Shown: one piece after another, positions 20,410 through 31,420 of the stretch
Layout: every line of letters starts with the position of its first letter
How positions within the stretch are numbered: the first letter of the stretch is position 1
Origin: Centrapalus pauciflorus
Lineage: Eukaryota; Streptophyta; Magnoliopsida; Asterales; Asteraceae
Assembly (NCBI GenBank): GCA_020465985.1
Contig: JAANYP010003745.1
Location: 62,001-126,000, forward strand
Length of the DNA stretch: 64,000 nucleotides
Reading direction: 5' to 3'
Notes under the pieces: generated by a model
Database searches by the model: none
Seen by the model: only the letters and a program-made list of their open reading frames with translations
What the model was told of the DNA's origin: nothing
Position numbers and translations under genes: made by a program

Positions 20410-20614
20410 CAAAAGCTATTGGGGAAATACAGAAGCATAATGCCAATGTGGACAATGAGAATGCTGAGTTAAAGAAAGTTGTTGGAAAGATTGAGGAAGA
20501 GAATCTGGAGCTTAAAACTTTTGTTGCAGATCAAGCTGCTGAGATTCGATCAATGCGATCCCTAATTGAGCAATTACTGAAAAATCTAAAGGCTCAGGGG
20601 GAGACGAGCTGTAG
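20410..20614 (+). pseudogene. Copia B aORF, coiled-coil segment
   Basis: Continues aORF in a different frame (the new frame is open from about 20330). It is a strong coiled-coil-like run (NANVDNENAELKKVVGKIEE, then FVADQAAEIRSMRSLIEQLL), probably for oligomerisation. It is cut by solo LTR 2 at 20615; the same frame resumes at 23024. Confidence 0.75.
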
Positions 20615-23018
20615 TGTAACATCCGGCACTAAACCAGGTTAGCAACAAAACCCTAATCTACATTTAATAGTCAATTATAGCCTAATCAGTAGTCATTAGA
20701 AATTAATCAAGTGATTAACAAGGCTTATTAGAAAATTCAACTCAATTAGAATCAAATTCATCGGTGCGATAAATCGGGAAATCAATTAATCCGATCAATT
20801 TACGACATGAAGGATTAATTCAACTAAGTACATAATTAAATCATGATTAGTGACACTAATCATACACTAATACAATTACTTAACCTTAATTATGCAAGAC
20901 TAAAACAATTAATTAAAACAATGCATCCAAAAGTATTTATGAATTTATAAGAAAAGGGAAATACAAGAATACATTTCTAAATACTTTTATACAAAAAAAA
21001 AATACATCAAAAATACCCTATCTAGGCCGGCCACCATGTAGTACACAAGGACCAAAAGTTTGTATTTTTTTACTCAACCTTTCTACATCAAATCCACCTC
21101 TTTCCTTTCATCCAAGATTTTACAACTCCTTTCATCATTTCACCACCTTTTCACCTCTATAAATAAGACCCTAATTCCTTGCATTTTCCTCACACCTTCA
21201 AAGCAAAATCTCTCCTTTCTCTCCCTCTTGAAAACCGGCCATCAAGCCTCAAGAACACACAAAGTGTTCTTTCAAGTGTTCTTCATATTTTTGAAGTGTT
21301 CTTGGTGAAACTTTTGAAGATCCAACCTTCTACTCATTTTCATTCTTCTAAAAACATCATAGTAAGTAAATACTAACCTATTACATCTTATATTTATGTT
21401 TATATAAGTCTTGCATAATATATATAATCACCTACGACAACAAGTTTCATAAAAACTCAAGTTTATAAGTTTCTAGTTCTTATTTTTAAGTTGTTTCTTT
21501 AAATATGTTTATGAATATGTAAACACATTATAAAAGTGTTAATATTATGAAAACATGTGATATATATGTGTTTTTATAACTATTATGACTTTTATACAAG
21601 TAGTCTTTGAATAAACAACAAGAATCATAAGTTGTTGTAAGTTTATAAACTACGGATTTTCGGCAGAAAACTTATATCGACTTTGAAAAATCATAACTAA
21701 TTCATAACTCAACGAAATGAGTTGATTCTTATCTCAAAAGTTAGATCTATGTCTTAACAATAGATCTGCAAATTTTCATGATTTGTTTTGAAGTTTAAGA
21801 CCTCCAGAAATTATTTGGGAAACCGAAAGTTTGACAGCTCAAAAACGGCCAACATAGCGTTTTTAGCGAGCTTTTTCACCAACCTAAACAACTCGAAAAA
21901 TGGCCGTTCTTGATTCTAAAAATCCTTTGTATATAGTAGTTGAATGTCCTAGAAAACCAAAGTCTAAAATATTTTGGAGCTTGGTTAAAAACAGCCTCAA
22001 AGTAGGCCGAAAAACCTCCAAAAAAGCTGGAAAATTATATATATAAACTTGACGTTTTAAGCGCATTTTATTTATAAACTTGTAATGTTGGGTGATTTAA
22101 GACATAAAAATCTATAAATATACATATTATCATATATTAGTGATATTAAGTCCTTATTATCATTTAGGACTCGGTTAAACACCTCCGGTTTCATCACCCA
22201 TCAAACAACGCACATTTGCATTCTTGCGCATAGTTTTGCCATCACAAGTTCGGTGAGTTCTCATAGCCCCTATTTTCACACTGTTAAGTTTTGGGGATGA
22301 AATACATGCTTCGTTTTCATATGAACACGAAAACCACTTCATTTCTATTATGTATTACACATGTGGTTCCATCCGCCCTTATATCATGAACCGTTAATTG
22401 CATTTATTTGTAAGCGCGAATATATCGTGGATAGATCTATTGGGAGTCATGTTCCCCATTCGGGTTAGCTCGGTTCGGCTAACAACGAGTGCATATATAT
22501 TTAACACACGGTATTACGTATGGGAATACTGCACAGGGCAAACTCATTTATAATTAAGCTTCGGTTGCATGATGGTTTATATGTAATACATAACATGGAA
22601 TTTATGATTTTATAAATTCAAACTCTATTATTGTTGTCCATACAAGTCAGATTTACGTGTAAACCTATGAGCTCACCAACAATTTTGTTGACGTATTTTA
22701 GCGTGTATTTTCAGGAAATTAAGGCAAGTACGCCTTCAGAAGTAACTACTTTCAAGCTTCCGCACTTAAGGAGTCGCATTCTTTTTCAAACCGTCGGAGA
22801 TTTATTTGGATTATTTTGGATAATTTAATTATGTATTTAAATCTCTGTACTTTGCGAACTACTCTTTATCATTTACGGGTTATATAAAACATTTCTACCT
22901 TTTAAAGTCATATCGATGTATTTTTGAAAACGTCCATATAGTGGTCGTTCATTATGATTATGGTTACGCTTTCGCACTCGTCACGTCTCGCTGCCAACCG
23001 AGGTAGCAGGGTGTGACA
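20615..23018 (+). mobile_element. Gypsy solo LTR 2 inside aORF of copia B
   Basis: 2,404 bp from TGTAACATCCGGCACT to GGGTGTGACA, flanked by TGTAG (20610-20614 and 23019-23023). TATA-like sequence at 21158-21165, plus orientation. Same family as solo LTR 1 (close alignment throughout) but a separate insertion, as the TSD differs. Confidence 0.95.
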
Positions 23019-23023
23019 TGTAG

Positions 23024-23690
23024 GGATCCGAAGGAGCAGCAAAGGGGAGATGATGAAGGTGATGATCCCAATGCACCAAAAGAGAATGAGCCAGTAGATT
23101 TTCCTGCTGCTCTATATGCTGAAGTTCAGGGGGAGCCTAGTCAGGCTGGTGTTGAAGGAGGAAAAGCAGGTGAGGCTGGTTCTTCAAAGACTCATGAAAG
23201 CGATATGATAGACGCCTTGAGAGATATTGGGGAAGAAATAATGGATTTTGATTTTGAAGATGATGTAGAGGAATTGGAAGAAGGAGAATTCGTACCGGAG
23301 GATATTGTTGATTGGCGATCTGACGATGAAATGATAGAAGACGAGGACGATAATGTCAACGAAGTAATTGTAAATTCACAGCCTATCACGGAGTTGTATG
23401 TGCGAAATAATCACAATGTGATTGACATAGATGAGATCAAGATAGCCTCGGTCGAAGACTCTGAACTTGAAGAAGCTGAAAAAGAGCCTTCCAGGGCTGA
23501 TTTACTGAATCTGTGGTTCAAGAAGGAAGAAAAGAAAGAGAAGCCGAAGATGAAGAAGAAGATGAGAACTTCTTGGTCAGAAAATCTCTCAGGTGGAATT
23601 ATAAGCTGGTTCTTCGACAGAGAACTGCAGTTATTCATACTGAAAGGAGAGATGAACTTCAATATCTTAGGCGTACGCTTAAAGTCTTGA
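23024..23690 (+). pseudogene. Copia B aORF, acidic segment after solo LTR 2
   Basis: In frame with the coiled-coil segment once the LTR and one TSD copy are ignored. It is rich in Asp/Glu (DFDFEDDVEELEEGEF). The frame is lost in the purine-rich stretch 23525-23560; the tail to 23690 is probably out of frame. Confidence 0.7.
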
Positions 23691-24220
23691 ACACATTGCC
23701 AAAGGTAGAAGTAAAGGAGTTGGCGTGGAAAGAGTTAATCAATATCGGTGAGGATCCTTATGCTGAGGTTATAGCCAAGATTATCAGAAAGGAGGGCCGA
23801 TCCGAAAAATTTGAAAGACTCAAACCAAGGTCGGGAAAGAGAGTGGATGACCTTACAAGGATTGATCCACATACGGGAAGGCCTTGGGCCAGAATGGTTT
23901 ATAAGCCCGTCAAGTGCTTAAAAAGGGTGCCTATGAAATCGATGCCACAGAATGTTTTGAAGAATATGAAATGGTGGTACGTCGATAATGAAACAGCCGA
24001 AGCCGTAATGGAGGATGAAGACGAAAATGTCATTTTGAAGATATATGATCCGTTGCACCTTATCAACCTGTCCAAGGATGACCTGCAAAAGCTTCATGAT
24101 CAGCCAATTTTCTTTCATGAAGGCTGGAAATCTGAAGGCAGGAAGTTCTATAAAGTTGTAAAGGTTAGTATAGATGCAGGCTTATATGCAGGTAGCAGTC
24201 TATATAGTTCTAGTACCTAA
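23513..24220 (+). pseudogene. Copia B aORF, C-terminal domain
   Basis: Last part of aORF after the frameshift; the first codons overlap the previous segment and no real start lies here. It is basic to mixed, with YLRRTLKVLNTLPKVEVKEL, HTGRPWARMVYKP, KWWYVDNETAEAV and ILKIYDPLHLINLSKDDLQK. The last block resembles in layout the MHLVDIEDLFDEL region of the A/C aORF. It ends 30 nt before the PPT (24251). Function unknown. Confidence 0.7.
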
Positions 24221-24250
24221 TCAAAATGTAAATAGTTAGAAGCTATCGTC

Positions 24251-24261
24251 AAGGGGGAGTC
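24251..24261 (+). other. Polypurine tract of copia B
   Basis: AAGGGGGAGTC directly before the 3' LTR; primer for plus-strand DNA synthesis. Confidence 0.85.
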
Positions 24262-24891
24262 TGTTGGTACACCCTGTGTGACGATAGCAGTCTAAGTGTG
24301 TTAGCATTTTGTCTAAGTGATATTACAAGGTAATGACTATTAACTAGTGTTTGATATATGTGATTCTGTGTGTTTGATATTTATTGATTGTATGTTTGAA
24401 CTTGATGTAATGTATTACAAGAAGTTCAAACATAAAGTCCAAAGATTAATTTAAAGATAAGTTAAAACATATAACATATAATCGAATAGAAGTTGTCATG
24501 TGAAATTCGAATTTAGCTTAAATTCGAATTTAACATAGAAGGTAAATTCGAATTTGTCATGAGGACAAATTCGAATGGGCCTTGGGCATGGATTCGAGTT
24601 TGTCCCATGACAAACTCGAATGGATCACTATAATTAGGGATTAACTCGAATGATTAGAAGACTTTTGCAGAATTCCGTGAGTGATTAGCAAAAGGCGATC
24701 TTGAGTTTATCAGATATTTATGTGTGCTTTCGGAGAGAATCATCGCGTAGGTTCGTTCGTAGTCGTTCGTACAACGCCGTGGTAGTCTCCGTGTTCCGTG
24801 TGAGTGATATATCCGTCAATCCGCTAACGAGGATTCCGCACTCGTTGGTGTGTGTCGCGTCTAGATAGATCTGTTAGTTCAAGACCTTACA
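24262..24891 (+). repeat. 3' LTR of copia B
   Basis: 630 bp, TGTTGGTACACC to ACCTTACA, followed by TSD ATTTA. About 15 differences from the 5' LTR by eye. Both hairpins are retained. Confidence 0.95.
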
Positions 24892-25225
24892 ATTTACTAC
24901 CTTAACTTAATTACATTATATTTTGATTTTTTCTCATTAATGAATTAATATTAAATTAGATATTGCAACATACTAAATTAATGTTTACCTAAAATAAATA
25001 TGTATCATTATTATCCTTAATGATCATATTTAAATTCAAATATAAAAATTTGGATTTATATGTAGAAGTGTAGTAAATAAAGTAAAATTTTGTGTTAATT
25101 ATTTTGCTAACAAAATTTAAATTTTAAGTTAGGTAACAAAAGTTAAGAATTAGATAATAAAACTTCAATTGTGAATATGATAATTTTGATTATTGATTTA
25201 CAGTGATTCCAAATCTTTTATTTTA

Positions 25226-25728
<503 letters not shown>

Positions 25729-25826
<98 letters not shown>
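25729..25826. repeat. (AT)n microsatellite
   Basis: About 48 AT units at the right side of E1. Frames reading Tyr-Ile repeats through it are not genes. Confidence 0.95.
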
Positions 25827-26106
25827 GCATTCACGTAATGGACACTTTTTATTTCTTACATTCATGTTTCATATTTGAAATTAATAAAAATTAAAAAAAA
25901 AATCATTCTTTTGCAAAAACATATTATCTGTTTTTTAATGATATAATATAATAACATTTTTTTATGTAATATCAAGCAACTAAGTCTATTTTATCTTTAA
26001 TTTATGTAACATTCATTTTTTTATTTTAATTATATATAAATTTTATAATTATTATTAAAATATAAAAAATTATGTATTTTTAAAATCAACCCATGTAATA
26101 CACTAG

Positions 26107-26562
26107 TCTCAAATTATAATAAATTAAAACAATACATGTCATATGTCACTTCTACAACGCAAGATAATTTTATTTTCCCACAACGTTTTCTAAGTTTAAC
26201 ATTTTAACTTAATTGCATTGAATTTTTATTTTATTTTTTCTCATTAATTATTTAGTAATAAATTAGAGTTTGTAACATATTAAGTTAATGTTTACCTAAA
26301 ATAAATATATATGATTATTATCCATATTAATCAAATGTCACGTGTCACCTCTACGCTTCATCCAAAAATATAATTACACTTTATTATTATAAAAAAATAA
26401 CATATAAATTTTTTTTTTTTATAATAAAGATAAATATACTATATTTCTTATTCTTTATATAATAAAAGATAAACACAATTATTATTTTTGTATCTTTTTA
26501 TTTCATTTTATGTAAATAAATTTAATTAAAAATATCCACGTAATACGTGGGTCGTAAACTAG
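26107..26562 (+). mobile_element. Helitron 2 (non-autonomous), tandem to Helitron 1
   Basis: 456 bp. The 5' end TCTCAAATTATAATAAA follows CTAG of Helitron 1 directly. The 3' end has the hairpin CCACGTAATACGTGG (26536-26550, 6-bp stem), then 8 nt and CTAG (26559-26562), followed by T. The first 90 bp resemble the start of Helitron 1 (6599 on). No coding capacity. Confidence 0.75.
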
Positions 26563-27085
26563 TATATCAAATATCAGAATATTAATAAATTAAATGAAGA
26601 TGTAAAAATGAATTTAAAATTTTTAAAAAATAAATTACCGCTAAATAAGTATCCCAAACATCAGGTAGTGCCGTCACACATTGCTTTGTAGCATCATAGC
26701 CGAACCCGCTAGTGTTACTTCTATGAACCATATCATAAACAGCTTGCCAATCTTTTTAAATGTTTTCAGTCGCGACCCAATGTGTGGCTTTCCCAAAATA
26801 CCTGAATTTGGAAGTGTCTCTTTCAAGGCTTCCTCCAAATGTTGAAGATAACCGGATTTAAAGCCATTATCGGCTTTAAAACCACCAATATTGACCATGT
26901 TTAATAATGCTTTCACAAGCTTGTTATCTTCAACTCCCGACCAATTATGGTAGTTTCTTTGTTTATCCATCATACCTGTAAAACACATATAAAACAAATC
27001 CACCAATATATAAAACACATTTAAAAGTCATATTTTACATCCAAGACACTTATCCACCAATATATAAAACATATTTAATAAGAAA

Positions 27086-27212
27086 CACGACAAATATTTA
27101 AAATAAAAAGTCTTCAAGTTTTACATAACACATGACAAATATTTAAAATAAAAAGTCTTCATGTTTTACATAATACATGACAAATATTTAAAATAAAAAG
27201 TCATCAAGTAGT
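27086..27212. repeat. 45-bp tandem repeat, about 3 copies
   Basis: CAAATATTTAAAATAAAAAG starts at 27091, 27136 and 27181. It lies between ORF1 and the transposase of H1. Confidence 0.85.
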
Positions 27213-27332
27213 CGATACAATGGACTAAATTGTAACACTCCATGAATCAAACATAGTTTGTGCTAAATCATTTCTAGATATCGTCCACTCGTTGGATGTC
27301 CCAATAGAAATAATGTTATCATCATCTACACC

Positions 27333-28051
27333 TCAATCGTCTCCGGTTCCCTCATCCGGTTCAATGTCAATCTCAAATGGATCATTTGTGATTTCTTGTC
27401 TTATATAATTATGCAAAAGACAACATGCCATTATGATCTTATTTTTCAAATCAATCGGATAATATGAATTATCCCTTAAAATACCCCATCTTGCCTTTAA
27501 AATGCCGAAACATCTTTCTATAACATTTCTTGCGGATGAATGTCTCATATTGAATAATTCTTTGGGTGTAGTTGGTTGGTGACCAGCACGCCAATCATTC
27601 AAATGATATCTCTGACCTCTATAAGGAGCAAGAAAACCTTCACAATTTGTATATCCAGCATCTACCAAGTAATAACCTAAAATACTTTCCAGTTAATAAA
27701 TATTCAATGTATGTTTTGCTCAATTAAATCAATTAAATTATTATACTATAGCATACCCGGTCTTGGGACCCTCAATCCATGTGGTCTAATAAGGACATCT
27801 CGAAGCACTTTACCATCAGCAACTGATCCCTCCCATCCCGGTAACACATAGATAAATTGCATATCTTGTGAACACACCGGTAACACATTTGTTGCAATAT
27901 CGTTCTTTCTTGTTCTATACCTATGTTTGTCTTTAAGTGACACTAAACACTTTATGTGTGTTCCATCTAAAGCTCCTAGGCAATTCTACAAAAAAAAAAA
28001 AAGTAAACAGATCAATATATCATAAAAGAGTGAAAAAATCAATATATATAC

Positions 28052-28133
<82 letters not shown>

Positions 28134-28641
28134 CCTTGAACCACTTCCATCGTTGATCTATGGAGTCTTCGGTTACGGGTTTGAGTTTCTTAAGTAAATG
28201 AGGATGCAATCGTATCACTGCATTGCAAACTCTAGAAACAACTCTACAAATTGTTTCACTCGAACGATGAAAACGACATATAATCACTCGATTCTTAACA
28301 TTATGGGTAATAATGTGAAGAAAAATGGCAACTTGTTCATCAATGTTCATATTCCTAGTGGTCTTTAATCCGCCTAACCTTTCAAGCATGCCACATAACT
28401 TTTTAAAACATCCTCGAGTCATCCTAAGTTGTGACATGCACATACTATCACTCTCATAAGCATAACAATATAATATAACATTTCGATCTATATTTGACGA
28501 AATGTTTCTAATGCGTGGTTTATTAATCAAGTGTTCTTCTAATAAAACATTGAAAAACCATACAACTACTTCCATTATTTGGTTCCAAAACTCAACAATT
28601 AATTGGTTTATCCTGAGCCTTGTTGAACTAAGTCGAGCCAT
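27333..28641 (-). CDS. PIF/Harbinger transposase (H1), three exons, apparently intact
   Basis: Exons on the minus strand: 28641-28135, 27985-27757 and 27676-27333 (507 + 229 + 344 nt, 359 codons plus stop). Introns start GT and end AG: 28134-27986 (holds the TG/TA microsatellite and a T-rich acceptor) and 27756-27677. Exon 1 gives the N-terminal helical domain typical of the family (RGCFKKLCGMLERLGGL, NIDEQVAIFLHII, HNVKNRVI). Exons 2 and 3 give the DDE_4 nuclease: Asp176 in GALDGTH, Asp251 in YYLVDAGY and Glu299 in RNVIERCFG, 47 residues apart. It would cut at the terminal repeats in the nucleus together with ORF1. The start ATG (28641) follows an acceptor-like TTACAG, implying a 5' UTR intron. 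No stop or frameshift was seen. Partner ORF1 is broken, so activity would need ORF1 from elsewhere. Confidence 0.85.
28050..28130. repeat. (TA)n(CA)n(TA)n microsatellite in transposase intron 1
   Basis: Compound dinucleotide repeat filling much of the 149-nt intron. Confidence 0.95.
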
Positions 28642-29170
28642 TTCCTGTAACACGTAAATCAAGTAATAAACTATAATCACAACACTATAAAACACCATTA
28701 CAATAAAACCATTTAGGTGGTTGGACATACTTTTGGGTGAAGGGAGACACTAGATGAAAACACCGTTAGAATAAAACCATGAATAAATTGAGAAAATAAA
28801 TCTTGAACACAGACATATATACTGAGCAAAAACATATATACTGAAAAATCAGTAGCAAAACATAAACATATATCAGTAGCAAAACAGTAACAAAACATAT
28901 ATCAGTAGCAAAAAAATCAGTAGCAAAATATATATCAGTAGCAAAACATATAATAGTAGGAAAAAAATCAAACAAGTTGAAGGAGCAACCTTTGGAGGAG
29001 AGATGGAGCAGACGGAGAAGACCGGCGCAGATGGAGAAGAACGGCGGCAGAACCCTAGCCACAGACGGAGAAGAACGGCGACGAGCAGACTGAACGGCGA
29101 CGATCTGAACGGCGACAGAGGAAGCAGATTGTGATCGTGGCTGCTAGGGTTGGAAGGAAAGCGTGAATGG
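28642..29170 (-). other. H1 5' region with ~18-bp repeats
   Basis: Upstream of the transposase. It holds 5' UTR or promoter sequence of H1. Repeats of ATCAGTAGCAAAACATAT lie at 28845-28960 and GGAGAAGAACGGCG-type repeats near 29030-29110. No gene is seen; short frames here follow the repeats. Confidence 0.5.
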
Positions 29171-29357
29171 GAGGAAGGGGTGAATGGAATTTAAATTCCT
29201 TGCATTTTTCTAAGGAATGGTCATTCCTTCAAAAGGGAGGATTTTTTTTTTTTAAATGTGGAATGGTCAATCCATTCCTTTGGACTACCAAACAACCCAT
29301 CAAAATGGAAAATCCATTCCTTTTCCGCCAGATTCTAGCAAACCAAACGCCCCCTAA
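29170..29357 (-). repeat. H1 terminal region and target duplication TAA
   Basis: The terminus reads GGGGGCGTTTGGTTTGCTAG on the minus strand, ending at 29354, then TAA. Several GGAATGG/CCATTCC motifs lie subterminally. This is the usual style of Tourist/Harbinger ends. Confidence 0.7.
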
Positions 29358-30232
29358 ACTTACACCTCAAGTTTTATAGATTTTTATATGTTCTCTTGCC
29401 TTTTCAAGTTCAAGAACACAATAAGCCATAATTATTCAATTTTTGGCTTACCATACCATAGCTTATTATCATCTTTCCATACTTATGGCTATTAGGTTAG
29501 GGAGGAGAAGAAGAGAAGTATACACATCCAATTCAAAGCATAGTTATAATAATACCTTGAGTTTAATCTAGAAGTTGCTCAACACCTTGAATCTCCTAGC
29601 CACAATTGGGAAAAAATTTCCAGCCCTAAACCATGTTCTTCTTTAAGTGTATAAGTGCAGAAATTTTGTGAAGAGGAAATGACAAGAAGAGGGCCACAAT
29701 TGGGGAGTTTTTATCCCTTCAATTGGTCCAAAATTTTACATACTTAGCCCTTAGCTTTTATGTATATTAGTTCAACCATCAACATATGTTTTGTCGTAAT
29801 TGAAGTTGCAAAGTCTTGGTAATAAGCCTAAGGCATTTGTACTCTTGGCTTTAAGGCTTGTGTATTACAAAACATGAAGCAGATAATACAAGTGAAGAAA
29901 GCATGTGGTACAAAGGAGTATAGTTTGTGGCTAGTTTCTAGAATAATCAAAATTTAAAAATATTCAAATTGTAATTCCTTAGGAATTTTAATAGATTCAA
30001 TTGGTACCTTTATTATGAAGATATTATAGCAAGGTATGGGTTAACCGGACTCAAATATGTATATAAGTCCAGTTTACCTTTTTATAAATTTATAGCTTAA
30101 CATTAACATATATTCTCTTAAATGATAAAATTTTAATCTTTACATATTGATTAACATAAATAAATCACTCAATTCATTAGTTGAGTGTATAATTAGTAGT
30201 TTAATTATTATATCAAATTTGAGGATGTTACA
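29358..30232 (-). mobile_element. Partial gypsy LTR, minus orientation
   Basis: The right edge reads TGTAACATCCTCAAATTTG on the minus strand, a gypsy LTR start. The inside has LTR-like leader sequence and no coding. The left edge is the H1 insertion, so the rest of this LTR should lie beyond H1, outside the window. The family differs from the solo LTRs in copia B. Confidence 0.55.
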
Positions 30233-31420
30233 CATCCGAAAGTTGTTGGAGCCTCGCAGATATATCCCGGTTATATTGCATTATCATATTGTCGACGTGG
30301 TCTAACACTGTCTGTGAACACATCTATTGAGAATCCGAGACTTGCCCACCCTGTTCTATACACAGATCATTACAGATACATACTTTCAAATGTTGGTGGA
30401 TACGGTGATGTGCATACATGTAGAAAATACTTACGCACTACTCATGACAAATCTTCACTTCTTACGCATTTACAAAAAACATGTCATAATATGCTTATCG
30501 TACAACACCTGTTATAGTAATTATTACAGATGCTTATACAAAAGGATGTGCTACATGTTTTTTAGGTTACCATTCCAGACAATGCATACATACTAATTAG
30601 TTGTTATTACAGACCATTATCAGTTTTTGTTCAAAATGATGCATTTCAAGAAAGTGGCAGAATCATGGTTTTGAATGTCCCGAAACCTGAGCAGCATCGT
30701 CGTCTACCCGCTGCCCATCCACCCATAAATCAATTGCTTGCAACTTCATTGCCGGTGTTGTAAAACCCATCTAATCGTCCTTCACTATTACGCTATCTGC
30801 ATTAGAACCCATCTTCCTTACTTGGTCGTCTTCAAGCCCTTTCAAACGAATATATTCCTCTTTGATATGCTCTCTGAATTTCCTTAAGAGAAGCTGCATG
30901 AGGGAAACGGACAACTGCACGTTCCAACTATGACGACATCAACCCCTTTATATTTTTGAATTCTTCGACACTTCTTCCAAACATATTGACACATTTCTGC
31001 ATTGTTTTATAATAAAAAGAAGTTTTTAATGATGCATCAACCATCATGCATGGTTGGGTGTTAGACTGCATACACACAAACATGTATAGAAAGACATGAA
31101 TGATTTTAACACATACAAATATGAATGCTTTAACAATCTACATGTTCATGTCACGCATGTAAACACTATTGTCAATCATTTATGTATTCAGACAAACAAC
31201 ACAACTTATGTGTATACATGCATTTATAAAAGTATCGTGCATGAATGATGGAAATATGGACATTACAATACTACTCAACACAACTTATGTGTATACATGC
31301 ATTTATAAAAGTATCGTGCATGAATGATGGAAATATGGACATTACAATACTACTTAAATAATAAATTGGTGCAGCATATATGTAATAAAAAAATGGTGCA
31401 ACATATACTACAATACTACT
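30233..31420. other. Unassigned AT-rich DNA, possible end of mobile-domain gene
   Basis: No convincing gene. A minus-strand stretch at 30840-31000 reads MCQYVWKKCRRIQKYKGVDV and may be a worn exon of the neighbouring pseudogene. It includes the 79-bp tandem duplication. Confidence 0.3.
31197..31354. repeat. Perfect 79-bp tandem duplication
   Basis: Two adjacent copies with ACAACTTATGTGTATACATG at 31201 and 31280. I see no mismatch, so it is probably recent. Confidence 0.9.

Larger units (their letters stand above)
6692..24891 (+). mobile_element. Copia element B, complete, 18.2 kb
   Basis: Complete LTR retrotransposon: 5' LTR 6692-7320, PBS 7323-7333, gag, pol, spacer, aORF, PPT 24251-24261, 3' LTR 24262-24891. 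The 5-bp TSD ATTTA is at 6687-6691 and 24892-24896. LTRs differ at about 2-3% of sites by eye. Two gypsy solo LTRs add 4.8 kb; without them the length is close to that of element C (13.0 kb). Gene order and primer sites suit a SIRE/Maximus-type copia. Every coding region carries at least one frameshift or stop, so it is not autonomous now. Confidence 0.95.
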
